Assembly: GCA_000328365.1 (NCBI GenBank)
Contig: KB300094.1
Location: forward strand, 423,598 to 487,597
DNA: 64,000 bases
Direction of reading: 5' to 3'
DNA from: Capitella teleta
Lineage: Eukaryota; Annelida; Polychaeta; Capitellidae
Shown: one piece after another, positions 24,601-40,029 of the stretch
Layout of the letters: each line of letters opens with the position of its first letter
Position numbering within the stretch: position 1 is the stretch's first letter
The notes under the pieces: model-generated
Told to the model about the DNA's origin: nothing
Seen by the model: the letters and a program-made list of their open reading frames with translations, nothing else
Databases searched by the model: none
Made by a program: the position numbers and the translations under genes

Positions 24601-25554
24601 ACTGGGCCACTGGATTAAAAGCACTTGGGTGTATAGTCTTGACTCTATGTTTCACGGCATTTGACTATAGGGAATTTTATTTAAACCAGTGTCTCTAAGT
24701 TTGGACATTGAAACCATATGTTATAGAAATTAATTACGCTGAACAGTAGCAGCACGAGTCGGTTCAGAAGGAGATACCTTAATCTTGGAATAAATGTAGT
24801 GTAAACGATTATACACGGGTTACGTTTTAATGTCATGGTTACGATCATAACGTCAAGATTTTATGATCCGATTCGGTTCAACAAATAACCTCGTTTCGGT
24901 AGAACTCTTGGAAGACAACGTACAATAATAATCAGTGAAGAGATTATAAAAGAAGAAATGCTGTAGCCCCATGCTGTTGTTCGTATAAATCATATAAATA
25001 GCAGTAAAATGTACATTTGATTAATATTCACTTGCACTCAAATCGAACACATTGGTCAATTAATTTGCAAGTTTCGGCGAGATATGCTGAAATCATACTG
25101 TGTCGTCTTTTTTCGCATTTGTACAATTCTGAGGGAAATCCTTGGAAATAATTATAATCGGTTGAGTCATTTTTGCGTTTTGGTAATTATGGGATGTGTG
25201 ACATGCAATGTGCGTTTGCATGAACTGGCAAATAACAGCGAATAATAACAATAATTTTGATCTTGCTTCATTATGAATCGCTTTTCGATACGCTATGAAT
25301 ACCGTCTGAAAAGAATGGTTGGTGAAGCAAACATTATGATTGTGGGAGCACACGTTGATTCTCATCCGATGCAGTCAGTGGTAACAAACTGATTCTGATC
25401 TGTGGAATCAAAAACTTTCTGTGTTGCAACATGCCTTACCAAATTACTGCGCGTAGTATAATTAAGAGATCTACACTTGCGCACGGAAATATTTCAAGAA
25501 GCATGAAATTATAGGGTTACTTGTTATTGGTGGCAAAGCATAATCCGATGTTTT

Positions 25555-25620
25555 AATTCCCGGATATCAAATCCTGTGTATTTTCCGGATACCAGATTCG
25601 GATATCCGTGCATCTCTACT
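25555..25620. repeat. Terminal fragment resembling a hAT-type element end
   Basis: Contains repeated CGGATA(T/C)C words and ends GATATCCGTGCATCTCTA, the counterpart of the 11.0-kb fragment. No internal element sequence remains recognisable. Confidence 0.35.
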
Positions 25621-26419
25621 ATTATTATTATTATTATAATTTTAACCGTCTGCTACTCAACTGGGGGTTGTTTTCACCGTCAATAGGGGTTGTGCATTCA
25701 TACTAGGGTATACCCGTGACTGTTATTGTAATGAGCCACTGGTACTTGTGTGCCTTGCGAAACTAATCTCCTTAATTGTAGAAGTGTAGCTTTAAGTTGG
25801 CATCTGGGTCACGGGTTACTTCGCCATGTTTCAATAATTATCGGATAGTATTCGAGTAAAGAAAACGCCAAAGTGTTCCTGTGGCTTGAAGAACCAGTCC
25901 ATGTCTGCATAACACAAATAAGTGTGACAACTCTTACTCTGTGATTGTATGTAAATGTGTGTGATATTATGTGACAGCATGACTCCATGTGAGGAAATAG
26001 CCCCAGTCACACAAAGGATGCAAGCAAATAAAGATCAATAATAGAGGTGTCTTTTTCTCTGTAAGTCATGATCCATTTTTTTAAGCTCGTATAATGCCGA
26101 CACTTCATTCTGGTGAATGGTTAATGGGTGACATAATAATATCGAGTCAGTGACATTTTGAATGTTATTCAATCAATCGCTTAAGCTGCATCCCAAGTTA
26201 TCATACGGAGACATTAACAATATATGCTTCCTGTCTAGTCAACGTCCTGTCTAGTGTGGCACATTCGGCGGTGAATTAGCTGAGCAGATCAATTCCCTTT
26301 AACTTAATTATCACCGGAAATCCGACATTTCGATTTTTTTTAATGAGGAACCATAATGATTATTCAAACCCAACCAAAACACCTCAACTTCCCCTCTCAG
26401 AGTAAACCGCGCAAGTGGC

Positions 26420-26433
26420 GTTGCCATGACAAC
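26420..26433. promoter_or_regulatory. X-box-like site 1.7 kb upstream of the tektin coding start
   Basis: GTTGCCATGACAAC matches the RFX X-box consensus. Tektins are axonemal genes, and RFX/FOXJ1 control of such genes is established in animals. The first coding exon of the tektin begins behind a splice acceptor, so the transcription start lies some way upstream and could be near this site. The link is inference. Confidence 0.4.
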
Positions 26434-27750
26434 GACTGGGCCCTTCATTCAAAAAAATTTATCTTTTGTTCATTTTATTTTACGCATAGAAAGGAAGATC
26501 ACTTCGATAGAAGGAAAATTTATTATAATTTTATCTCGTTTAAAAATTATATGAAATAATACTTGGTGAGTATGAATTCATCGGTGAGTCTACGGACTTT
26601 ATAAATCCGTAAGTGCTGGTCCGTTTGTGTAAAAGAAAATATAAAGTTTATTTTGAACTGAAGAGGCATATAATTATATTTATATTACTGTGATTAAATT
26701 GTGATTTCAACAAACGTTGTATTTCTTAATCGCATTTGTAGTAAATCCTAATTTGTAATTTGATTTTAATCTTTAATCTTCGCATTGAGTGGTGATTGCT
26801 TACAGAAGAAAATGTTTGATCTTGGAAGTCATACATGAACCTTAATGTTCAATAGATAAGAAGCCACCCATACCCCTCACACACACGCATGGCTTCTCAA
26901 TTAACCAACATGTTAAACGCACTTGATCAATCTCAAGTATCAGACATAGAGCTCCTGAGATCAATAAAACGCTCGCACATTCACTTCAGTGGCCAATTTC
27001 TTACTCTCGGTGAAGAATTAAGTTCTTGTAAACTGAGTCTTGCATAGCAACAGAGGAGTCTAGTAATCCCTCGTTTCCTGATATTTAATCTATAGTGACT
27101 GTAAATCCTGGTTTATACTCTCATTGGGGATTACAGATACACTCTGTCGCCGCATTTGTTTGTAGACCGACGGGATCTTTCTCTGACAACCACAGAGTAA
27201 GCCGAGCCTCGTTCTGGCAAACGAGACTGACACTTGGTTACCAAGGAGCCGTCTCACACCAACACAACTCGTTCTCCGCGCCTTCACAGTGGAGTAACGC
27301 GACTTGGCGAGGTGACTTCTATAAATCTAGCTGTAAGTTTGTGACATCTTGTTTACGTATTTGGTTGTTCTATTGTTTTGCTTACTATAATATCAAGGAT
27401 CAATATATATATACATGTAGCTGTATACTAGTAAACTTTGGAAGAGATATTTTCATAACTTATTGCAACTTTTCGATGCCAATCAATTTCTTTCTTTTGG
27501 TATCAACTTATATGTGTATCTTTATAATGTCCATGTTGAGCCTTGCATTTGTTTTACTGAACCAATAGAACTCGTCTTTTGCTACAATTCCTGTCACTCC
27601 AGAGGAACGAAATATCTATGTTTTGATGGTCAAATAATTTTGAAGGACATTGAAAATTAAAATGTTTTTTCAAAGGTTTGCATATTTTATAGCTCGTCCT
27701 TAAAAAAAATATATGCTGTAAACGTGTCATAAGTGTACATAATTATCGTC

Positions 27751-27985
27751 TCGCTCTGTATATCACCACAGTGGACCTCTTGTCTGATTTCGCTCTGTAT
27801 ATCACCACAGTGGACCTCTTGCCTGATTTCGCTCTGTATATCACCACAGTGGACCTCTTGCCTGATTTTGTTCTGTATATCACCACAGTACGTGGACCTC
27901 TTGCCTGATTTCGCTCTGTATATCACCACAGGGGACCTCTTGCCTGATCTTGTTCTGTATATCACCACAGTGGACCTCTTGCCAG
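27751..27985. repeat. Minisatellite, 39-bp unit, about six copies
   Basis: Head-to-tail units of CTGTATATCACCACAGTGG followed by ACCTCTTGCCTGATTTCG. The fourth unit carries four extra bases; units 4 and 6 differ at the start (TGTTCTG for CGCTCTG). It lies about 170 bp upstream of the first tektin coding exon. Open frames across it on both strands are a by-product of the 39-bp (3n) period. Confidence 0.95.
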
Positions 27986-28158
27986 TGAACCCTATTGTTT
28001 GCCAACCCATTCATCAACTATATTAAAGGGTGGCGATATCTTAATCCACGTTAAAAGGCAGATAATCTCTCACATCAATCTTTATAAGATTGAATTACGA
28101 AATCAAATGCATTGATGACGTAATATCTCTTTGCAGCGTGCGTCTCAACCTCATCATA

Positions 28159-31372
<3,214 letters not shown>

Positions 31373-32111
31373 GATCGGAAGTCTTCTCTACAAGATAACC
31401 ACAAAGCACTTCTTACCCTACATCCACAAAACATGCATTCCGTCCAGCTGTTTGTTCTGAAGAATGAAATTGACGATTTTGTTTTTTTCTTTTTTTATTC
31501 TCCAGTCACTTTCGTAACTCGCGATCAGTATTCGTAGTTTCAGCTTTAGTTGTCATCATTTTCGTTTTCAAATCAATGCATTATTACTTTTTATTTTATT
31601 TTATTTTTATTTTTATTTTTTTTTTCAACTGATAATTTTGTGGAGGCAAAAAAGTCGGTGAATGTCTTCTTCTTTTTTTTCAAATACCTTGCTACGTTTT
31701 TTTTTTTTTTTTTTTTTTTTTGGTTCTACAGAGGGTGAATGAGGAAAATAACACTTAACAGTATTATATAGCTTATAGCTTTGAACGAGTTTTGATTTTT
31801 CGTACTATGTGGGGTTTTACTTTTCGCTTATATTGTTTTCTTGGTTAGTCACAACAAGCTCAAATGTGATAAATTTTCTTGTACAAAGACGTTGATATGT
31901 GCAAGATTCCTATGTGGTCACCCGATTGATGGTGTGTAGGTCTGTCTGTATGCTGTTTTCACCTAATATTCTATGATACTGGGAATTGACATTTAATGAA
32001 AGTTGAATTATTGTTCAACAACAAGGCATACGATGCTGTGATCATTCTCAACGTCACGTTCCATTGGAGATCAATAAATATCTGCACTTATGTGTCCTTT
32101 TCGTTTAAAAT

Positions 32112-32112
32112 C

Positions 32113-32204
<92 letters not shown>
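32112..32204. repeat. AAT microsatellite
   Basis: About 31 uninterrupted AAT triplets in the space between the converging tektin and lectin genes, just past the likely tektin polyadenylation signal. Confidence 0.98.
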
Positions 32205-32205
<1 letters not shown>

Positions 32206-32277
32206 TCAATAACAAAATCCACCAATTTCGGTTATAGTTGCATTACAGAAAAGTACGTTATGATTACGGAATGTGCG

Positions 32278-34817
32278 TTATGATTTTCCACAGAACCTGC
32301 TTCGTACATTGTGGACCATGTAGACCAAATGCAGTCGCATGGCTTGCAGATCACTGAACACCATGATGCCGAGCTCCACGCTGATGAAGATGATGGCGAT
32401 GGCTCCGATTGCGGTCGAACCCTCGGCTTCCTTTAATGGCTTAGTGTGCCGCCGAGTCTCCAACCGCTGAGCCTCAGCCACTTCATCTGAGTGGAAAATT
32501 GGTCCAAGGAGGAAACAGTTGAAAAAGCATCAGGTGTTGGATTGAACACTGACCTAGACAATCATCCAAGGGAGGATCCCATGTCTCATCCCAACCACAC
32601 TTGGATATTTTGAGAGTACTTCCATCGCCAAAGGTGAAGTTGCCATCGCAATAGTACTCGATGACGTCACCCGGAATGAAGTCCACTTTTGTCACGTTCG
32701 GAATGAGTCCTCGCCAGGAGGGATGAGGAATGCATCTGGCCTCTGAAAAAAATACATCAAAAATGGGCTGATGGCTACACGGGAAGAAGTTGCGTTATGA
32801 ACTATTAGTGCGTTATGCTTGTAAAATATTTGTTCATCAACTTCAAAATTCCACACGAACTACATCAACTTAAAATCCGACCCATGACGTCACAATTACC
32901 ACGACAATCCTCTTTGATGTCAGGAGACCAGCCGGTTAGCGTACACTCCGCTGTTCTCGACCGATTCACACCTCCAAATGTGAACCCGGGTTTGCATTCC
33001 ATGTCAACACTATGCCCCAGGGATACAAGTGACGTCATTTGTTTGCCGTGCCTGGCATTCCGTACAGCTGGTAGATTGGCAACAAGGCAGCTAAAAGCTG
33101 CGGAAATCATAAAGTATAAATGAGTGAGATTTAGGTTGAAAAATCGGAATTCACCTACTTTCATCAGGACATTGTTTCATCAGTGTGTACTGCAATGCAT
33201 CTAACACGGTGTCATTGAGTCGTTTCGCTGGATTCTTTGCTATACCAAACAATTAACGCTTACTTTAGCCGTCGCATTTATTTTCAATTGATATTGCAAT
33301 GTGTTAATTACCTATCTCACACAAGACAGTCGCAATCCCACTGGATGCGCAACAGTGAAAATCGTGCCACTCTATTTTGGAATGCTCCCATGAGCGGTCT
33401 CTTGATCGTATGGTTGTGCAGTTCTCGTTGATTACTCTGGTACGTGGGCTGTCCGGTTGGTCTGTGAAAGAGCAGTTAACCTAATCGATAAACGCAATAC
33501 ATATCAACATACACATAATAATTATGTGCAATCGTTGAGATCCTCATTACAATAGCAATGCAAATTATGTCCTAGGTTAACATATACTGGTTGTGTTCAG
33601 AACCTGTAATAGGAGATGCGATATATACGTTCCGGAAGTGAGCTGATCGCGTGGCCGCAGGCGCCATTTTGTTTCCAAATCGCCTGAGCGTCAATAGCAT
33701 CCAGCTCTGTTAGCTGAATGTTTGTGGCTCATCATCGATCTCAAACGGTTGAATTAATAGTTCATGTTGACAATATTAAAGAGTCTCTAGTTGTGTTGTG
33801 AATGAACACACCTCGGCCCCAGTTGGTGTAGTTCGCTTTGCTTCCATCCGTCCACTCGAAATGTCCTTCTTTCCTCATGTCGTTCAACCCAAAGTAAATC
33901 AGATGGGGTCTACTTTTCTGAAAAGGCAAAACAATTGTATAATTTATATTTTCATCGGCATGAAAATTATCTCAAACAAAGCTGAACACAATCGATATAA
34001 CATAAGATCAATCATCAGATTTCCCCTGGTCGACTGGTACATGTCAATCAATGCTATCCTAATAAGTAACGTAGATTGCAAATGACCAATTACTGATCCA
34101 AAGCGATCATAGCAACCAATTAATCAACGTAGCATTGCATATAAATAATAACTATTATTAGTTTTATTACTCTCACCAGGGTGTGCAAATACTCAGCGAC
34201 TTCTTTCTCAATTTCCCGTGAAGGTATCGACGCCAGGTGTGCTCCATACTCCCTGCATTTAACCTGAGCGTGGAACACTGTCTTGAACTGCAGATCGTCT
34301 GTCTTGAAGGCTCTGTAGCAGGCATGCCTCACTTGGTGCCATCCTTTTGGACAATCTGAAAAGGTCACGAGGAGAGTATTATAATTAAGAGTTGAAGGAA
34401 CTACCATCACTTTGGATTTGAATGCAAAATGCAAATTTGCCGACTTTGCTTTCAAGTTAAAATGTTCAAGAAATATATAACGCAAATACGATGCACATTA
34501 GATGAATTGATTTTGTTTGTCATGGTCACCGAACTGAAGAAAAAAGTATTGAAGTTCACGTATGCAAAGAAGCGGCGAAAAAAAATAGCCACGCAAAAGC
34601 GCATCAAACGAGACTTCGTAATAGTTGTTCGTTTAGTGCTTTTCTCCAAAAGGATTCATGTGATGCCTAGAACCTAATAATCGAATGAAATATGTGTTAA
34701 CCAAATCAAATGAATACTTAACTCACCGTGCTGCTTTGCAACCACACAATATAGAGTCGCAGAAATAACCACAGAGCAGAACCAGGCCCGTGATCCCATA
34801 TTGAATGACCAAAGCAT
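32278..34817 (-). CDS. Type I membrane C-type lectin with two sushi (CCP) domains
   Basis: Predicted cell-surface sugar-binding receptor. Eight coding exons: 34817-34727, 34355-34177, 33917-33812, 33461-33312, 33239-33159, 33097-32900, 32742-32554, 32486-32278; 400 residues. Exon 1 encodes a signal peptide. The C-type lectin fold starts DCPKGWHQVRHACY (from residue 31) and continues with CREYGAHLASI, YFGLNDMRKEGHFEWTDGS and YTNWGRGDQPD. The QPD motif (127-129) is the galactose-type calcium/sugar site, and IEWHDFHC stands where WND is usual (His for Asn). Two sushi domains follow (about 206-267 and 272-330), each with paired cysteines and a Trp. A single helix at about 356-376 (TAIGAIAIIFISVELGIMVF) and a short basic tail end the protein. 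The layout recalls selectins without the EGF module. The stop codon overlaps a GCGTTATGA word. Confidence 0.85.
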
Positions 34818-37800
34818 GTCTCGACAATGTCACTAAATGAACCGGCTAGTGAGCTATAACCTCAGCCTATTGGCTTCATAAAACATCGATCTACAGTTCT
34901 TGATACTATAATAATAATGTCTGATGCTGGGCCATTTGCGTGGGTAGGGAATTGTTCCCAATACATTATTCATTCGTATTCCCAATGGTGTCCTGACTGG
35001 CACTTTGTTTATTTGGACTAAAACACAGCCCACTGCGCCCCTTCCTCTTCCACATGCAACATTGATGCCTCCGTCTACACACAGATGTGTTGGCTCGACC
35101 TACAAACAGCTAATGATATCCCTGCTCTCAGCTTTACAATAGAAGTATCTATATTTTATATATATTTTATAATATATAGTATATAAAATATTTTAATAGT
35201 CTACGAATTTCAAGTTGTTCGCTTGAATTATCATACATGCAGCTTCAATTCAGGGATGAAAGGATGAGTTTGAAAATGTACCCACATGCACCTATACCCG
35301 GCTACCCCCCACCCTTCTCTCTCTCTCCTCGCCAAGGCAACCTAGGGAGCAAATCCTGTCCAGTGTAATAATTAATGTTTCTAATTATTCTAATTATACA
35401 TTACAATATTGTATATAACTAATATATACAATTTGTGATGACATTTTTTTTTCTATTCAATGTTATTTGAGATTCTTTGTTATAGCTCGAACATAATGTT
35501 TACTTATTGAGCAATTATATATGAATATTTTGTACTTATGCACCGCGTGTGCATATCTCACGAAAAAAAAAAAAAATAAAAATAAAAGCGATACTTGAAG
35601 AAGCCTCTTTCTTACAGTTTTAGCAACTATGTACATATGTGTATGCATTTTCATTAAAACCTGGTTCATTCACAATTAAGAACATTAAGTTTACTGAATT
35701 CAGCAGACTGATACAGTATGGCTAGCAATACGACAACGATCGCACTGAATAACACATTCCGTGTTTCTAAGATGTTTATTTAACCTGCACATAACAGTTG
35801 ATATAGATTGCTGACAAGTAGCACTCAGGACGCCTTCTGTCAGAATTCATGTGGAATCATTCTTGAGATAAGCCACTTGATTATTTTCTTTATGAGAGAT
35901 TTCACTCTCCTTTCATGGCTCTGAACTGAACAACATTCATTGATCACCAACATATCACACATTCGAAACAGAATTCGCAAGATTTATTCAACCTGAGGTA
36001 AGTTAAAATGTGTTTATTATATTTCATGCATAATTAGCTCAGCTTTCTTGCGCGTGCATTTGGGAATGAATAATAGCATAAAATATCAAAGTATGTGTCA
36101 TACCGAGAAGAACACGTGACAGGCTGAGCGATCCAAAAAAAGCAAAATCACTTTCAAGAAATATTTCAGTTTGGTGTCGGAAGAAAGTAGATCTTTATCC
36201 GCCCTTTAAATGTTAATGAAGTCGGTTCGGCATAATTCCACACTTTTCTTCGCTGGCTTTTTCAAGGGTGTACCCACATATATAAGTACCAACACTTCCA
36301 TGATGCATAGATATGTCAGACTGAGATTGTCATTAATCACCGAGAGACGTAATTATTTGAAACGATAGTGCGATTCCTAATTCTTCTTCGCATTTTTCTT
36401 CGCCTTTTTTTTTCTTTCTTCTTTTCATTTGTTCTTCGGATTCATCATTTCAACCGCGATAATCAGCAGCTAGAGTGCGCCATCTCCGATCACTTATACT
36501 TTTACCACATAATGGGGCCGGGGTGGCTCAGGGGTTGCACGTTCGCTTCGCGTGTTGAAGGTTGTGGGTTCGATTCCCGTCAATTTCGTTGCCTGGAAAC
36601 TCGCTTATATTCACCGCAGTATGGGGCATATTGCAGGGTGACGAAAGGCGGTGCTTGGTGGGGTACGGGTGGATGCACATTGCACTCGATTAAGCAGGAT
36701 GCACTTCCATGCTCAATGAGGAGTTTGGGGTGCTGCCAAGGGTTGTGAATTCAGAGAAGCGGGCGTTGCGTCTGTGATTCAGGAAAATAAAGAAAATACA
36801 TTACTTATAGTGAAATAATGCGACCTAGTTCGCATGGTGCCAGGTACATGCCACCAATCTTCAATTGACTAATAAAAGTCCTTCTGCCTTTTGGTTTTCC
36901 TTCCAAAATAGATATTGCTTAGTGAATACGTAAACTGAAACTATTGGCATATACAAAAAAATAAATCATATACCATTGGCTGCGATATCCAATGTGCTGA
37001 AAAATTGAATCCCTTGCATGCAAATTCCTGTTTTCTTTGGCAGCTATTCTTGGGATGAACACTACGATTTGGAAATTTTTGAAATAATATTGACATTTTT
37101 TTTAATCCAATTATTATCACTGTGCTCTACCTTTCTTCTGTGCCGCCTCGCAACAGAAGCCAGTCCGCATAATCTCTCCAAATTTAAACGATACGTTTAT
37201 TTTTATCCGAGTATTTTTTTCCCTCCAGGATAATAAAACTATTCAACAAAAAACAATCATCAATCTTCTAGCCTTTTTTAACAGAGGCCATCTTTGCACT
37301 CAGAAGAAGAAGAAAAAACGACTGTTTGAAAACAAGAAATTTTTGCACATTTTGATTACATTCTGATTCTCCATAAACCGTTACTGCTTCTACTACATCA
37401 TAATTGCACCAAATTCAAATGTGGTTTTTTGTTTGTTTTATAAAAGTGTAAGCAGATAAAAAGGTGATATTGATAGCGTGTTGTCAAAGGTATTTTCAGG
37501 TTAATTGTAGTATCAGACATTTCCTTTGTTAACCTCACATTATCATGCCGGTAAATATAATGCAAAGGTACGTGTGCATGCAATCATAAGCCCAATTTAT
37601 TTAGGGGGCCTACTGGGCTATACATAGTGACCATCATTGCATAATATATTACGATTATACAGTGAGCGAATAGTAGAGTTGCTCCTAGGTTGCACGCACG
37701 CATTTAGTTCAAATCATACACGCCCCGTATAGTGGAAGTATATTTGTATATTTAATATTACCAATCCATGAAAAAAAAAAACAAGTAAATTTAAATGAGC

Positions 37801-39183
37801 TCAGATACGAGTACGCAGAGTTCTTTGTGACTCCTCATCAGACAGAAGCCAAGTGCACGTTGCACCTCGCCCCGTCCTCCTACTCACTTTGACAAACACC
37901 CGGGGCTTTCTTGGTTTTTTTTTTCTCGGTTACATCACTCAGCCAATCAGCTATGACTCACCTGCTAGTTGAAATTCACTGAGGTCCAACTCTGCGAAGC
38001 CTGCGGTGTGCATATTCACGCTAACTTTGTGAGTAATTGAACAGAAGAGGAAAAATTGCCACCAATTTTTTTGGCTCAGTTTATATAAAGCAAAGTTGAG
38101 ATTTATAATCTGTGTAGGTGGTTATTTTGTTGTTGTGCTCGTCGGCTGGTTGGAGAGAGAAAAACAAAAAGGTATTTTTCAATTTTCTGTCTCGTAATTT
38201 CCTCTTGTGAACAAGGTGTTCATTCGGAGCAATAGGCGTTTGCACAACAGGATTATTACAGCGTTTCTGAGGTTGGTTTATTTTTACATTGTGGTGCAAT
38301 GTTCTGCATAATAATTATGACGAATGCAGGTATTATTATTGTGGCTGTTTATATTATGGTTGGATTCGGGAAACCTGTGTTATAACCACATTTGCTGTTA
38401 TTGACATACAAGGATAGTATTATGTAATCGCCGCCTTAATTGTTAATACTATATTTAATCGTTTACAATCTTCTTTTTTTTTAATAATTTTGATAATCTG
38501 ATTACAAAACATAAGCCAATCAGAATTGACCTGAGCAAAAAATATATATATATAATAATTGTAAATCAACATTAGCTTAATCTTGCTTTTACAACTCTCC
38601 CTCATATTATAGCATTATTTAAAGGGTTATGTCTCGTATTCTACGGATAATGCAGGTACGTTGATAAATTTCAAACACGTTCTAAACTTAGTCATTTCGC
38701 TGAAGGCAATTACTTGTCTCCATAAACATCAGTAAACATTAGCATTATGCAAAACATGCATTTCCAACAGATACAATCGCTGTATGACAGCCGTATGCCG
38801 ATTTTAACACGTGCGCTCCAAGTATTCTTTGTTTACAGTCGAGCTCTCCTTATCACAATGAACTGAATAACTTCCCCTCTTCAAACACAACACTCCTCCC
38901 TGATTAGCAGGTTCGTTGTTAATGCTCACACTCAAAACACCTGTATGAGAGGAAGTTTAGTCAATCAGAACCAATCTCCAGAGTCACCTCACTTCATCCG
39001 CCTCTGCATTCAGCAGAAATACTCACCATTAATCTACTCATAAGTATATAATTTATTGAAGCTTCGTTTACCCTGTTCTCTCGAGAAGGTTGGTGTGAAT
39101 AGCAAGTGCCATTATTGCAGTCTCACCTGAACTTTGCCCTTCATCAATTTACCTATTATTTGTTTTCATCTTCAGAATTCAGC
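34818..39183. other. No gene seen apart from a SINE
   Basis: AT-rich spacer with TATA-repeat palindromes at about 35150-35190 and many poly-T runs. A somewhat GC-richer stretch at 37800-37990 shows no supported exon. Confidence 0.5.
36510..36800 (+). mobile_element. tRNA-derived SINE
   Basis: A box GTGGCTCAGGGG at about 36523 and a perfect B box GGTTCGATTCC at about 36569 are 35 bp apart. A GC-richer body of about 200 bp follows and ends in an A-rich tail (GAAAATAAAGAAAATAC). A 126-codon open frame across it is accidental. Unlike the 5.7-kb SINE in body sequence. Confidence 0.75.
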
Positions 39184-40029
39184 ATGGGATCAACAGGATC
39201 TAAATACGAAATGGACGGAAAGGGAGCGGAAGCGGAAGCGGTCGGGTCTCGGGAATCGTTTACCGTCCGAACTGAGACGGTCACCGTCGACGCCAAAACA
39301 TCCGTCCAGGTCAGAATCGCATTCTTGTTACATAATTCTGATCCCCTCGCAATATCCTGTTTGAGGAGATGTCATTGTGTCCAATCAGACCATATATACC
39401 AGTAAATAAATTAAATACCAATTCTGACCCATTTATTTATTTTGCGGTTTGGCTCCAGTTGTCTTGCTGGTCTTGATTATGAAGATTTTAATCATTGTAT
39501 ACCCACTACGACACCACTGTTTAATTTCGGTCTCTTTTACATTAAACGAACACTTTCATCGCAGCCTTATGAACGGGAAAATATGATGAGTGTGTTTGTT
39601 AGAGGCTTCGAGGAGTCGTCTTGGACCACCAACTACGACTAGTGTATTATTCAACATTTTGCTTGTAATTACAGGATAAAACGGGTCATGAATATTCATT
39701 GATCGCTGATCGTGGCATGTGATCAGACTTCAATTGACTGCAAAATTTATGTTTTGTATAACCTGATACGCATTTACCTTCTACCGTTTCAGGAATCAAG
39801 TCACAATGGAACAGAAACATCAAATACAAATTCTCAACCTGAAGGTGAAACTGAAATTGAACCTGATCCTGCCAACAACGTCGAACCCCAGCAGGAAACG
39901 AACAGCGAAATTGACACTGAAAGCGAAACTGCTAAGGAGAACGAAACCGAAAGTGACGCTAAGATTGATGACGCCACGCCAACTGAAACGTCTGCAGAGA
40001 AATCCGCGGAGGAGGAAAACGAATTCTGA
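39184..40029 (+). CDS. Small acidic, probably N-myristoylated disordered protein
   Basis: Two coding exons, 39184-39309 and 39793-40029, joined in phase 0, give 120 residues. The N-terminus MGSTGSKYEMDG fits the N-myristoylation rule (Gly2, Ser/Thr at 5-6, Lys7). The remainder is Glu/Thr/Asn/Ser-rich without hydrophobic core (for example TETSNTNSQPEGETEIEPDP and ETDAK-like repeats) and ends EEENEF. In composition it resembles membrane-tethered effector proteins such as MARCKS or BASP1, but there is no clear homology and no basic effector domain. The first exon is preceded by TTCATCTTCAG, a good acceptor, so an upstream non-coding exon is likely. Further exons between the two cannot be excluded. 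Function unknown. Confidence 0.6.

Larger units (their letters stand above)
18690..27000. other. About 8 kb without a recognised gene
   Basis: AT-rich spacer. A 159-codon open frame at 21061-21540 (plus) has no recognisable domain. An X-box-like ATTACCATAGCAAC stands at 19894-19907. A hAT-like repeat end is at 25555-25620, followed by a short ATT microsatellite. Nothing else could be supported. Confidence 0.45.

Noticed and set aside
27687-28026. Repetitive open frames on both strands (about 97 and 107 codons)
   Set aside because: Explained by the 39-bp minisatellite period, and one unit with four extra bases shifts the repeat frame.
31996-32283. Poly-Asn protein frame
   Set aside because: AAT microsatellite between two gene ends.
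36368-36748. 126-codon frame as a protein gene
   Set aside because: It runs across the tRNA-derived SINE and a T-rich stretch; accidental.
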